This document shows, one piece after another, positions 44,485 to 53,573 of a stretch of 64,000 bases of DNA (position 1 is its first letter; the number at the start of each line of letters is the position of its first letter). Origin of the DNA: Acetobacteraceae bacterium B3987. Its GTDB lineage: Bacteria > Pseudomonadota > Alphaproteobacteria > Acetobacterales > Acetobacteraceae. Under the pieces are notes generated by a model. It was not told the DNA's origin and did no database searches. It worked only from the letters and a program-made list of their open reading frames with translations. The translations under genes and the position numbers were made by a program. Location of the stretch: positions 606,712-670,711 of the forward strand of contig JAFNMF010000001.1 in the NCBI GenBank assembly GCA_026537415.1, written 5' to 3'.

Positions 44485-45528
44485 TTACCGAGCTATCCTA
44501 TCGCCCAGAATCCCGACCGCCAATGCATAATAGTCGGAAGGGTTATAAGCCCGTATGACACGGAAATTATGATAAACAAGGAAGGCCTGTCCACCGGGTC
44601 CGTCTGGCTGGATGAGACTACCCGATGCCTGCGGTGCCTGAAAACCGGAAGACTGGACAGGCCTGACACCTAAAGCCTGCCATGTACTGATAGGACGAAC
44701 CGGAGCATGTTTGGAGCTTGGCGCAGCAATAGACATGAATTTGCCATTACTACCCAGAGGGACCGTCACCTCCTCACCCCACGGCTCCCCACGCTGCCAG
44801 CCTGACCGTCCCAGATAATTGGCAATGGACGCAAAAACGTCCGCCTCGGAACTCCAGATGTTACATTTACCATCACCGTCACCATCTGCGGCAAAACGTA
44901 GATAAGCACTCGGCATGAACTGAGGCTGCCCCATGGCCCCGGCGTAACTGCCCAGCATATTGGCCGGGCTGATGGCCCCCCGTGCCAGAATCTGCATGGC
45001 TTTGATCAGCTCGCTCCGGAAAAAAGCAGCTCGTCGACCATCAAAGGCCAAGGTCGCCAATGCGTCTATGACGTTGAACCGCCCCTGATGTTCTCCGAAG
45101 CCGGATTCCAACCCCCATATGCCCATGATGGCATTATCATCACACCCAAACCGCTGCCCTAGAGGCGAAAGCGTGCCCCTCACCCTCTGATAAGACTGCT
45201 GACCTTTAGTCTCTCGGGCAGAAGAAATGACACGGGCCCGGTACTGTGCCCATGTAAGGGTAAATTCCGGCTGGTGCCGGTCCAACCTCAGAACGTCCTG
45301 ATTAGGTACCTGCGCCAGAGCTAGAGACTGCTCCACGATGGATGACGGTACACCTGCCGTTAATGCCTGCTGCCGCAGACCGCTCAAAAACGCCGCGTAA
45401 CCGGCAGAAGATTGCCGAGCCGTAGCACGACTGCCAGCCCAAGCAAGGTCCGGCAGACCGGTCATCGCCACCCCGCCTGCGGCGGTAGCCAGAAAATTGC
45501 GTCTCTTCATCATTTTATTTTCCGTCAT
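44485..45528 (-). CDS. Lytic murein transglycosylase (MltB family)
   Basis: Cleaves the MurNAc-GlcNAc bond with anhydro-sugar formation. Catalytic Glu in GIWGLESGFGEHQG, with ATLAFDGRRAAFFRSEL, SYAGAMGQPQFMPSAYLRFAADGDGD and NYLGRSGW, the full MltB signature. A C-terminal peptidoglycan-binding tail is not recognisable. Tat-like signal KRRNFLATAAGGVAM near the N-terminus suggests export folded. About 347 aa from MTENKM, with GGGAG upstream. No MltB lipobox, so it may be soluble in the periplasm. Divergent from the DedA gene. Confidence 0.88.
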   Translation of the reverse strand: MTENKMMKRRNFLATAAGGVAMTGLPDLAWAGSRATARQSSAGYAAFLSGLRQQALTAGVPSSIVEQSLALAQVPNQDVLRLDRHQPEFTLTWAQYRARVISSARETKGQQSYQRVRGTLSPLGQRFGCDDNAIMGIWGLESGFGEHQGRFNVIDALATLAFDGRRAAFFRSELIKAMQILARGAISPANMLGSYAGAMGQPQFMPSAYLRFAADGDGDGKCNIWSSEADVFASIANYLGRSGWQRGEPWGEEVTVPLGSNGKFMSIAAPSSKHAPVRPISTWQALGVRPVQSSGFQAPQASGSLIQPDGPGGQAFLVYHNFRVIRAYNPSDYYALAVGILGDRIAR

Positions 45529-45663
45529 GACCGCTCTCCCTCCATCGCAACAAGGAGCATCCTGTATATCCGGTGTCGCCGATTGCAGACAGGGCCATTT
45601 CATGGCACATTCCCACCCAACCACAGCCAGGACCGTGTATTTGTGATCCGTATAAGTGCTATC

Positions 45664-46209
45664 ATGGCGTCTCAGCCTGCTTGGCTGAAAGCCTTCTCTG
45701 TCATCCTTGGTACATTTATCCTCGAAGATGTTGCAACCGTTCTGGCAGCGATTGCCTCCAAAGGAGACCAGCTTTCTATCCCTCTGGCACTAGGTAGCCT
45801 TTATGCTGGGGTGGCCTTGGGTGATATGGGCCTCTACGCCCTTGGGTTGGCGGGCAGCCGATGGACGTTTCTACGTCGTTTTCTCACCCTTCCCAGCGAG
45901 GAACAGACCCAGAAATGGTTCTCCCGCAACATCATAGGGGTTGTAGCTATTTCCCGCTTTGTTCCGGGTAGCCGCCTGCCGCTCTATACAGCCTGCGGTT
46001 TCTTTCGTGCGCCCTTTCTAGCCTTCGCCCTGACAGCCATCGGGGCAACTCTGGTCTGGACGAGCCTGCTCTTTCTACTCGCCCTGCATATTGGCGGGTG
46101 GCTTCTAGCGCATCAGGGTGGCTGGCGCTGGGCGGGGATTATCGGCTTCATCCTGTGTATCTTCGTGATGGGTCGTTTCATCAGCCACCTACAGCGCAGG
46201 AATACGTAA
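45664..46209 (+). CDS. DedA-family membrane protein
   Basis: 181 aa with about five hydrophobic segments. Family marks: an acidic residue in the first membrane segment (ILEDVATVLAA) and the RFVPGSRLPLYTACGFF motif (R-F-x-P-G-x-R) of DedA proteins. Several DedA members translocate undecaprenyl phosphate or other lipids across the inner membrane. The start is uncertain (GTG at 45643 or the ATG used here, both with weak ribosome sites). The ATP-grasp gene begins three bases after its stop, and uppP is 1.7 kb away. Confidence 0.85.
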   Translation: MASQPAWLKAFSVILGTFILEDVATVLAAIASKGDQLSIPLALGSLYAGVALGDMGLYALGLAGSRWTFLRRFLTLPSEEQTQKWFSRNIIGVVAISRFVPGSRLPLYTACGFFRAPFLAFALTAIGATLVWTSLLFLLALHIGGWLLAHQGGWRWAGIIGFILCIFVMGRFISHLQRRNT

Positions 46210-46212
46210 TTC

Positions 46213-47277
46213 ATGACAGCACCTTCGGCCCATCATAAGACGCTGTCTCTCTTTGAGTTCTGGCCCGACAGCATTTTCTATACCCCCATCGTCATCTACT
46301 GGATCCTGATGGGATTACGTCACGGTGATCTCAGTATCTCTACAGCCGCCAACCCCCGTATTGAAACAGGGGGGCTCTGCGGAGAAAGCAAAAGCTCCAT
46401 CCTAAATATGGCCGGACCAACAGCTCAGAAGGCCATTGCCCCGTACCGGATCATCCATAATGGCCCTAATGCCGTACAGGACGTACAGGCAGCCATGAAG
46501 GAGATGGACCTTGATTTCCCGTTCGTACTCAAGCCTGATATTGGTTGTAATGGTACAGGGGTCCGTCTGATCTCATCGCTGGATATGCTTCATGATGTGC
46601 TGCCCCTTTTCCCAGAGGGTATCGCCCTGATGGTACAGCAGCTCATCACCTATCCGATGGAAGCCGGTATTTTCTATATCCGCCACCCTGATGAACAGAC
46701 AGGTCACATTACATCCCTGACCTATAAGGAAGCCCCTATTCTGATCGGTAATGGCCGTTCCACATTGAAGGAACTTGTCATGACCGATCCCCGTATGAGC
46801 CAGGTACCACAGCTTTACCTGCCCCGAATCAATGGGCGTGAGAATGAGATTCTCCCTGCTGGAGAGACATTATCGCTGGTTTTTGCAGGGAATCACTGTA
46901 AAGGCTCTATCTTCCGGGACGGACGGCCTGACATCACACCAGCCCTAACAGAGCGCATCAACGCCATCATGCTGGATATTCCCGACTTCCATTTCGGGCG
47001 GATCGACCTCAAAATGGCGTCCCCGGACGCACTGAAACGTGGGGAAGATTTCCAGATCATCGAAATCAATGGTGTCGGCTCGGAGGCCATCCATATCTGG
47101 GATCGGCGCACAACGCTGCTCGACGCCTACCGGACCCAGTTCTACCATTACCGGCAGACATTCCTCATTGGAGCTGCCAAGAAAAAAGAAGGCTGGAAAA
47201 GCTCCGGTATCCTCGGGATGCTTCGCTCATGGCTCAAGCAGCGGCGGCTTCTGGCTTCCTACCCGACAAACGACTGA
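46213..47277 (+). CDS. ATP-grasp domain protein (D-Ala-D-Ala-ligase-like), partner of DedA
   Basis: 354 aa. N-terminus has a hydrophobic stretch (SIFYTPIVIYWILMGL) and a GGLCGESKSSIL motif unlike standard D-Ala ligases. The ATP-grasp core is visible: FPFVLKPDIGCNGTGVRLI (ATP-binding lysine and glycine loop) and FQIIEINGVGSEA with the E-x-N metal ligands. ATP-grasp enzymes join a carboxylate to an amine or thiol through an acyl phosphate. Substrates unknown. The three-base gap to dedA implies a shared job, perhaps modifying a lipid-linked or peptidoglycan precursor. The GC-rich inverted repeat after the stop may end transcription. Confidence 0.78.
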   Translation: MTAPSAHHKTLSLFEFWPDSIFYTPIVIYWILMGLRHGDLSISTAANPRIETGGLCGESKSSILNMAGPTAQKAIAPYRIIHNGPNAVQDVQAAMKEMDLDFPFVLKPDIGCNGTGVRLISSLDMLHDVLPLFPEGIALMVQQLITYPMEAGIFYIRHPDEQTGHITSLTYKEAPILIGNGRSTLKELVMTDPRMSQVPQLYLPRINGRENEILPAGETLSLVFAGNHCKGSIFRDGRPDITPALTERINAIMLDIPDFHFGRIDLKMASPDALKRGEDFQIIEINGVGSEAIHIWDRRTTLLDAYRTQFYHYRQTFLIGAAKKKEGWKSSGILGMLRSWLKQRRLLASYPTND

Positions 47278-47286
47278 CCCACACAC

Positions 47287-47319
47287 CCCGCCGCAAGCAC
47301 CGCCCGGCGGCGCGGCGGG
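47287..47319. terminator. GC-rich inverted repeat between convergent genes
   Basis: CCCGCCGC (47287-47294) pairs with GCGGCGGG (47312-47319). It lies between the convergent ATP-grasp and MlaD-like genes. There is no T-run, so termination is only probable. Confidence 0.4.
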
Positions 47320-47328
47320 ACAGGCCCG

Positions 47329-47787
47329 TTACAACTTGCCTGCACCGAAAATATAATTACTGATTTGCTGCTCCAGCGAAAGCAGAGGATGGGCATCCAG
47401 AATGGTCGCACCAGCGGCCAGCGATCGCCCTGCCTTACCCGGAAGCAACTGGAGGGCATTATCCCCGCCGATAGTTGGGGCAGCAATGGCGACAGCTGTA
47501 TCCTCTGGCAGCTTCAAATCATCCTGCACGGCAAACAATACATCTACAACGGCAGTTTCTGAATTCAGCGTGATAGAACGTACACGCCCTACCGTCACGC
47601 CACCGAGGTCAACATCAGCCCCATCATTCAGGCCATTCGCAGAGCTAAAAATGGCATGATAGCCTGTCATGTGCCGGTCCGGCCCTTCCAGCAAACCCAA
47701 CCCATAGGCAACGAATCCACCGGCGGCCAGAAGAACACAGCTACTGGCAACAAATGCTCCGCCACGTCCTTTAAGGATCGCCCACAT
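47329..47787 (-). CDS. mlaD: MlaD-family (MCE-domain) lipid transport protein
   Basis: 152 aa: one N-terminal membrane helix (FVASSCVLLAAGGFVAYGLGL) then an MCE domain (YHAIFSSANGLNDGADVDLGGVTVGRV) typical of MlaD, which binds phospholipids and forms a hexameric channel with MlaEF to keep outer-membrane lipid asymmetry. GAGG five bases before the ATG sets the start at MWAILKG. No mlaE, mlaF, mlaB or mlaC gene is next to it, so partners must be elsewhere or it acts differently. Confidence 0.85.
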   Translation of the reverse strand: MWAILKGRGGAFVASSCVLLAAGGFVAYGLGLLEGPDRHMTGYHAIFSSANGLNDGADVDLGGVTVGRVRSITLNSETAVVDVLFAVQDDLKLPEDTAVAIAAPTIGGDNALQLLPGKAGRSLAAGATILDAHPLLSLEQQISNYIFGAGKL

Positions 47788-47952
47788 AGACACCTCGAAA
47801 TTCACGCCCTTCTCTGCTAAGCTGCCGACCGGATACGATGATTTCATGAAAAGCAACAGAATGTTACTGATAACATATGTAAAGCTTTCTCACCAGCATA
47901 AGCCCACCCTTTTCCGCCAGCTCCTTCACCTCAAGACAGACTGTGGTTCCGC

Positions 47953-48813
47953 ATGACATATTTACAGGCCCTTATTCTTGCCGTGGTTCAGGGTATTACG
48001 GAACCTTTCCCTGTCAGCAGCCTTGGTCATGCGGTTCTTCTTCCCGGGATTCTGCACTGGTCGCTGGATGAACATAGCCCGACCTTTCTCCCCTTCCTGA
48101 CCATGCTGCATGTAGGGACACTGGTCGCTCTGGCCAATGTCTTCTGGTCAGACTGGCGGGCCATCCTGCTTGGCCTCTTCTCCCCTCGTAGAACTGCCAG
48201 AACACGCAGTAAGGCAATCCATCTGTGCAGTCTGCTCGTTATCGCCACCATACCGGCTGTCATCATAGGCGGGCTGTTTGAACATCATCTGCGGCTTGTC
48301 TTTGCCAATCCTTTCATGGTGGCAGGTTTTCTGGCCCTCAACGGGCTGTTGCTGATCCTGACCGAAATCATGCGTCGTCGGGCCCTTCGACATGACCAGC
48401 AAACCACCTACCAGACACAGGAACTCAGCTGGAAAGACGCCTTCATTATCGGCCTCTGGCAGTGTCTGGCCCTCCTTCCCGGGCTTTCACGCTCCGGTGC
48501 TACCATCAATGGCGGGCTGATGCGGGGGCTGGACCACCTGACAGCCACACGTTTCTCCCTACTCATGGCGCAACCCATCATTCTGGCCGCAACGGTAAAA
48601 GAAGCGTGGCAACTCCGTCACGTTCATCTTTCCAATACCATGATTAATCAATCCCTCCTTGGGGCTGTCGTCGCCGGGGTAACCGCCTTTATCTGCTCTC
48701 GTCTCCTGTTACGTTTCTTCCATGATGATAACAGAAACACCCTGACAGGCTTTGGCATTTACTGCTTCCTGGCGGGTATCGGCAGTGCCTGTCTTCTTCA
48801 TTTCCACCTCTAA
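47953..48813 (+). CDS. uppP: Undecaprenyl-diphosphatase (BacA/UppP)
   Basis: Removes the terminal phosphate of undecaprenyl pyrophosphate to recycle the peptidoglycan lipid carrier. Eight or so membrane segments. Motif 1 reads AVVQGITEPFPVSSLGHAVLLP, close to the usual form; motif 2 LLPGLSRSGATINGGL contains the catalytic PGxSRSGAT. 286 aa is normal. Near DedA, MltB and DacC, giving a local cell-wall theme. A bacitracin-resistance role is known for the family. Confidence 0.93.
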   Translation: MTYLQALILAVVQGITEPFPVSSLGHAVLLPGILHWSLDEHSPTFLPFLTMLHVGTLVALANVFWSDWRAILLGLFSPRRTARTRSKAIHLCSLLVIATIPAVIIGGLFEHHLRLVFANPFMVAGFLALNGLLLILTEIMRRRALRHDQQTTYQTQELSWKDAFIIGLWQCLALLPGLSRSGATINGGLMRGLDHLTATRFSLLMAQPIILAATVKEAWQLRHVHLSNTMINQSLLGAVVAGVTAFICSRLLLRFFHDDNRNTLTGFGIYCFLAGIGSACLLHFHL

Positions 48814-48943
48814 AGACAGAAAACCACTATCAGCATAATTTACAAATCCCCCCTGAACCGCCATGAAAGAAAACATTCCGGTATCATACCGTTTCAGGCC
48901 CGTTATGCAGGAATCGTGACCCCATGCCCCAGCTAGAAACGCC

Positions 48944-50446
48944 ATGAACAAGGCACGCCGCAAAACTCTCTCCCAGATTCAGTCCGCTGGGGAGCAGCAC
49001 AATTTCAAACGCAGCCTCGGTGCTACGCAACTTCTACTCATGGGGGTAGGAACGGCCATCGGGGCGGGTGTGTATGTCATCACGGGGACAGCAGCCGCAG
49101 AATATGCAGGCCCTTCCGTTCTTCTCTCCTTCCTAATTGCAGCGGCAGCCTGTCTGTTCACGGCATTCTGTTATGGTGAGCTAGCCTCCACCTTTCCTGT
49201 CTCTGGGTCGGCTTATGCCTATGCTTATCTCTCCATGGGGGAAAAAATGGCATGGGTTACCGGCTGGCTTCTCCTGCTGGAATATGGTGTTGCCGGAACA
49301 GCCGTAGCAGCGGGTTTCTCCGGTTATCTGACCTCATTGCTCGGGGGATTTGGCATCCATCTGCCAGATGTCATTACGCAGACCACCTTCCAATCCATGC
49401 CCCGCTCAAGCAGCGGATTACTTGTCTTCCATCCGAGCATCAATCTGGTCGGGCTGGTTGTCATGCTCTTCATCAGTCTGGTCCTTACCCGTGGTATTGA
49501 TGCAGCAGCCCGGTTCAATACAGCTTTTGTCAGCATAAAAATCGGTGTTCTGGCACTCTTTGTCGGGGTTGGGGTGTTCTATCTCCATCCCGCTAACTGG
49601 CATCCTTTCATCCCACCCTCACAAGGTAACTTCCATTTCGGGGTGGCAGGTATTTTCCGAGCAGCCTCAATCATCTTCTTTGCTTATGGCGGGTTTGAGA
49701 CTGTATCCACAGCAGCAGCGGAAGCACGCAATCCGACAAGAGATGTGCCCATCGGCATCATCGGCAGTCTCGTCATCTGTACGTTGGTTTATGTCATCGT
49801 AGCGGCTGTTCTGCTGGGGATTGCTCCTTACCAGATGCTGGATGTAGCCGATCCGCTGGCCGTTGCTACGGGGCTGATCCATAAGCCATGGCTTGCTTTC
49901 TTCATCAATGCCGGTGCGACAGTTGGGCTCTTCTCCGTACTTATCGGCCTTCTTTATGCTATTTCCCGCATGGTCCATGCCATCAGTCATGATGGACTCC
50001 TGCCCCGCATCTTCAGTGTCGTGCATCCACGCTTCAGGACGCCCTGGCTGGCCACGCTGATTCTTGGCCTTATCATGGGGCTGATGAGTGCAACCATGCC
50101 GATTGCCCTTCTGGGAGACCTGCTCTGCATCGGAACAACACTGGCTTTTGCCATTGTCTGCTTTACCGTCATCTGGCAGCGCAACAAGGCACCAGACGCA
50201 TCACGCCCTTTTCAGGTACCACTTGGTGGTATCCGCATCCGAGGTGTCTGGCTGGGGATTACGCCCATGCTTGGGATTTTCTTCTGCCTTTGCATGTTGG
50301 TGCCGTTGGGGCTGAACATGCTGCACGTCACACTGCACGGAAATATCATCCCACTGGTGTTTTTCATTCTCTATACAGGGTTAGGTTTTGCAACCTACCT
50401 ATTCTATGGGCGGCATAACTCCACCATGAAGCAGCCACCTTCTTGA
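48944..50446 (+). CDS. Cationic-type amino-acid permease (APC family), copy 1
   Basis: 500 aa, 12-14 hydrophobic segments. Helix 1 has the APC motif GVGTAIGAGVYVITGTAA, followed by GPSVLLSFLIAAAACLFTAFCYGELAS and FFAYGGFETVSTAAAEARNPTRD, diagnostic of the CAT (YhdG/YfnA-type) amino-acid permeases. Substrate unknown. The next gene is a closely similar paralog in the same direction, so the pair arose by tandem duplication. The short region to copy 2 holds a small hairpin (AGCCG/CGGCT) followed by T6 that may terminate copy 1. Confidence 0.86.
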   Translation: MNKARRKTLSQIQSAGEQHNFKRSLGATQLLLMGVGTAIGAGVYVITGTAAAEYAGPSVLLSFLIAAAACLFTAFCYGELASTFPVSGSAYAYAYLSMGEKMAWVTGWLLLLEYGVAGTAVAAGFSGYLTSLLGGFGIHLPDVITQTTFQSMPRSSSGLLVFHPSINLVGLVVMLFISLVLTRGIDAAARFNTAFVSIKIGVLALFVGVGVFYLHPANWHPFIPPSQGNFHFGVAGIFRAASIIFFAYGGFETVSTAAAEARNPTRDVPIGIIGSLVICTLVYVIVAAVLLGIAPYQMLDVADPLAVATGLIHKPWLAFFINAGATVGLFSVLIGLLYAISRMVHAISHDGLLPRIFSVVHPRFRTPWLATLILGLIMGLMSATMPIALLGDLLCIGTTLAFAIVCFTVIWQRNKAPDASRPFQVPLGGIRIRGVWLGITPMLGIFFCLCMLVPLGLNMLHVTLHGNIIPLVFFILYTGLGFATYLFYGRHNSTMKQPPS

Positions 50447-50615
50447 GCCGTACTCCGGCTACGTTATGGCTGTTTTTTCAGGTCATACGTTGTCGGATAC
50501 GCTACAAAGCCTTCTATATCGCCGACTGTTTCCATTTTCTGGATGATCTACCTCTTTTATGCGTAAACATTCCTCCCCCTCTACCAGACGGCGTCGTGAT
50601 CCACGACGCAAGACC

Positions 50616-52103
50616 ATGCATCAGATCACGGCAGAGAATGACTCCGTCACGCTCAAGAGAAGTCTGACAGCCACACAGCTACTACTTATGGGGGTTGGGA
50701 CGACTGTCGGTGCGGGGGTCTATGTCATGACCGGAACAGCCGCTGCCGAATATGCCGGTCCCGCTGTGCTTCTTTCATTTCTGGTTGCAGCGGCGGCGTG
50801 TCTCTTCACAGCTTTCTGTTATGGGGAGTTGGCCTCCACATTTCCGGTTTCCGGCTCTTCCTATTCCTACGCCTATATCTCCATGGGAGAACGGGCCGCT
50901 TGGCATGTAAGCTGGCTGATGCTGCTGGAATATGGCATTTCCTGTACTGCCGTGGCCGCTGGCCTTTCGGGCTACATGAATTCCCTTCTGGGCATCTTCA
51001 ACATACATCTGCCCATTTGGCTGACCCAGACAAGCCTTCAGCCTGTCCCCGGCTCTGAAGGAACAGCTCTAACAGCAGGCTTCCGACTGGACCTGATCGG
51101 CTTCATCTCTGTTTTGCTCGTTACGGCCCTTCTGGCCCGTGGCGTGGAAGAATCAGCCCGTTTCAACTCGCTTGTGGTGGCCCTGAAAATTGGTGTTCTC
51201 TTCCTGTTTCTAATCATTGGCGTCAGCTATATCACACCGGCAAACTGGCATCCTTTCATCCCACCAGCTCAGGCGCATTTCCACTTCGGTGTGGCAGGTA
51301 TCTTCCGTGCAGCCTCCATCATTTTCTTTGCCTATGGTGGGTTTGAAGCCGTCTCTACGGCATCCTCAGAGGCTCGCAATCCGACCCGTGACATCCCAAT
51401 CGGCATTATCGGCAGCCTGCTCATCTGCACATTAATTTACGTTGCCGTGGCGGCCGTCCTGTTAGGGATTGTTCCCTACAATAAACTGAACGTAGCTGAT
51501 CCACTTGCCGTTGCTACGGAGGCCATGGGCAAGCCGTGGCTGGCCCTGCTCGTCAATGGAGGGGCTACCATTGGTCTATCCTCTGTTCTGCTGGGCCTGA
51601 TGTACGGGCAGTCCCGCATTCTTCTGACCACCGGGCGGGATGGCCTCATTCCGGCTGTCTTCAGCAAGATTCACAAACGCTATCGCACGCCTGCCCGGGG
51701 CACATTCATCATGGGAGCTATCATTGCCCTGATGACGGCTACCCTCCCCATCGACATCATTAGTGATCTCGTCTCACTGGGCACCGCTCTGGCCTTTGCT
51801 ATGGTCTGCTTTACCGTCATCTGGCAGCGGAATTACGCCGCTGACACCCGGCGTCCCTTCAGTGTGCCGCTGGGAGGAATCCGCATCCGAGGCTTCTGGA
51901 TTGGCGTTACGCCTGTTCTAGGAATCATTTTCTGCCTGATTATGATTCTGCCGCTACTCTTCAACATGATTCACGCCCTGCTGGGTGGTAATCCTGTACC
52001 TATCATCTTGCTGGTGACATACTTCCTGATCGGGGCGTTGACCTACCGCTTCTACGGCTATCACAACTCTCGCATGGCCAATCCATCGGCATCAGCAAAG
52101 TAG
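50616..52103 (+). CDS. Cationic-type amino-acid permease (APC family), copy 2
   Basis: About 495 aa, paralog of copy 1: GVGTTVGAGVYVMTGTAA, GPAVLLSFLVAAAACLFTAFCYGELAS and FFAYGGFEAVSTASSEARNPTRD align block by block. Differences cluster in the periplasmic loop near residue 150 and in the C-terminal third, suggesting altered substrate range. The start is taken at MHQITAEN; an Arg-rich in-frame extension from 50559 is less likely. An inverted repeat on the far side is a terminator for the convergent mscS-type gene and may also stop this one. Confidence 0.86.
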   Translation: MHQITAENDSVTLKRSLTATQLLLMGVGTTVGAGVYVMTGTAAAEYAGPAVLLSFLVAAAACLFTAFCYGELASTFPVSGSSYSYAYISMGERAAWHVSWLMLLEYGISCTAVAAGLSGYMNSLLGIFNIHLPIWLTQTSLQPVPGSEGTALTAGFRLDLIGFISVLLVTALLARGVEESARFNSLVVALKIGVLFLFLIIGVSYITPANWHPFIPPAQAHFHFGVAGIFRAASIIFFAYGGFEAVSTASSEARNPTRDIPIGIIGSLLICTLIYVAVAAVLLGIVPYNKLNVADPLAVATEAMGKPWLALLVNGGATIGLSSVLLGLMYGQSRILLTTGRDGLIPAVFSKIHKRYRTPARGTFIMGAIIALMTATLPIDIISDLVSLGTALAFAMVCFTVIWQRNYAADTRRPFSVPLGGIRIRGFWIGVTPVLGIIFCLIMILPLLFNMIHALLGGNPVPIILLVTYFLIGALTYRFYGYHNSRMANPSASAK

Positions 52104-52104
52104 C

Positions 52105-52153
52105 AAAAAAAACAGGCCCGTCAGTTCTAATGGAAAACAACACTGACGGGCCT
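52105..52153 (-). terminator. Rho-independent terminator of the MscS-like gene
   Basis: AGGCCCGTCAGT (52114-52125) pairs with ACTGACGGGCCT (52142-52153). On the minus strand the stem is followed by G and T8 (complement of 52105-52112). It ends the mscS-like transcript and may also stop the convergent permease. Confidence 0.88.
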
Positions 52154-52184
52154 ACACTTCATCTTTAATAGAGATGACTACCGC

Positions 52185-53390
52185 TCATCCCCTCTCTGTG
52201 CGGCTACTCCCCGGCCCCATGTAACTGCCCGGCGGAGGACGATGAACCGGTGGAGAGAGCAGCGTATCAGGGTCGGTTATATCCAGCCTTGCCCCTGTCT
52301 CTGGTGAGACAAAGGCCACACGCCGCCGCGGTAGAGCCTGAGGAAATTTCTCCCGAATACAGGCTATGGCCTTCTCTCGAATATCGCAGCGCAAGTCCCA
52401 ACTCTGCATAGCATTGCGGGCACTGGCAATAACACGGACGGACATGGCCTGATCGGTACAGTCCGATACCTGAGCATCAAACACCTTGCCATCCCAAAGC
52501 GGGCAATTCCGCACGATCTCCCGCAGCATGTCGCGGATTTCATCCATTGGGGCATCATAATCGAGCCACAAGAATACAACGCCCGTTATGGCGGCGGAAT
52601 TATGTGTCCAGTTTTCAAACCGGTTTTCCAGAAAGTAGGAAATAGGCACGATATGCCGCCGCCAGTCCCAGACACGCAGCACGACATAAGTTGCCGTAAT
52701 TTCTTCCACCCAGCACCAATCACCATTAATGACAACCAAATCCTCCATACGGATAGGCTGGGTAATAGCAATCTGCACACCGGCAATCAGATTTGTAAGC
52801 AACCCACGGGCCGACAGACCAACAATCAGCGAGGCCGCCCCCGCAGAGGCAAAGAGCGAAACACCATATTGTTTGACCGATGGAAACAGCATCAGGGCTG
52901 AGGCAACCGTTATCAGGCCGATCAGGATTTCCCCCAATCGCCGCAGAACCTTAATCTGCGTCTGATGGGCACGGGCCATGATGTCATCAGCATAATCAAG
53001 CCGAGCCAAACGGTTCAGGTAAGCCTCTGACAGCAGACGAAACATGCTGATGAGTGAAAAACCGAAAACCAGAATCAGCAGGAAGAAAAAGAACAGCCGA
53101 AGATTCTGCTCCTCCTCGTACGAAAAGCCTGTTGCTGCTGGTAAGGCCGCCAAAAGGGTCAGCAATGTGACCATAATCTGCATGGGCCGCCGTAACGCAC
53201 TGACGGTATTACGGATCATAGCCCCACTGCGTGTACCGGGGATGCGTAGAATCAGCGCACTAGCCCCATGCCCCGCATAGAACGCTGTCAGACCAACGAT
53301 AACGAGCATCAGAACTGACACAAGCGCAGGCGGTAGCCAGGAAAGCGCATTGCTGAATGCAAAGAGAATATTTGTAAAATGCTGGGACAA
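52185..53390 (-). CDS. MscS-type mechanosensitive ion channel
   Basis: 401 aa. Four membrane segments in the N-terminal ~200 residues; the pore-lining helix contains GAASLIVGLSARGLLTNLIAGVQIAITQPIRMEDLV, the conserved MscS block, followed by the beta domain (DWCWVEEITATYVVLRVWDWRRHIVPISYFLE). Opens on membrane tension to release solutes in hypo-osmotic shock. The only available start is TTG; the first downstream ATG would cut into the first helix. C-terminal 30 residues are Pro-rich and disordered. Confidence 0.87.
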   Translation of the reverse strand: MSQHFTNILFAFSNALSWLPPALVSVLMLVIVGLTAFYAGHGASALILRIPGTRSGAMIRNTVSALRRPMQIMVTLLTLLAALPAATGFSYEEEQNLRLFFFFLLILVFGFSLISMFRLLSEAYLNRLARLDYADDIMARAHQTQIKVLRRLGEILIGLITVASALMLFPSVKQYGVSLFASAGAASLIVGLSARGLLTNLIAGVQIAITQPIRMEDLVVINGDWCWVEEITATYVVLRVWDWRRHIVPISYFLENRFENWTHNSAAITGVVFLWLDYDAPMDEIRDMLREIVRNCPLWDGKVFDAQVSDCTDQAMSVRVIASARNAMQSWDLRCDIREKAIACIREKFPQALPRRRVAFVSPETGARLDITDPDTLLSPPVHRPPPGSYMGPGSSRTERG

Positions 53391-53504
53391 AAGGAAACGG
53401 CCTCTGACTGAAGGTTCAACACGCCATCAGTGGAAAATGACAGCCCCACCACAGGAAGTGAATAGAAAAGAACAAAAAAACATGAAGATATTCCCCTCCC
53501 CCTG

Positions 53505-53533
53505 TTGACTTCCGCCCTCGCCTGCCATAAAAG
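53505..53533 (+). promoter_or_regulatory. Sigma70-like promoter of tRNA-Met
   Basis: TTGACT (53505-53510) and TAAAAG (53528-53533) are separated by exactly 17 bases. Transcription would start near 53540, about 34 bases before the tRNA. Confidence 0.6.
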
Positions 53534-53573
53534 CACCCTCATCGGAAGGCAGATGCCTTCTAGAGGACATGAT

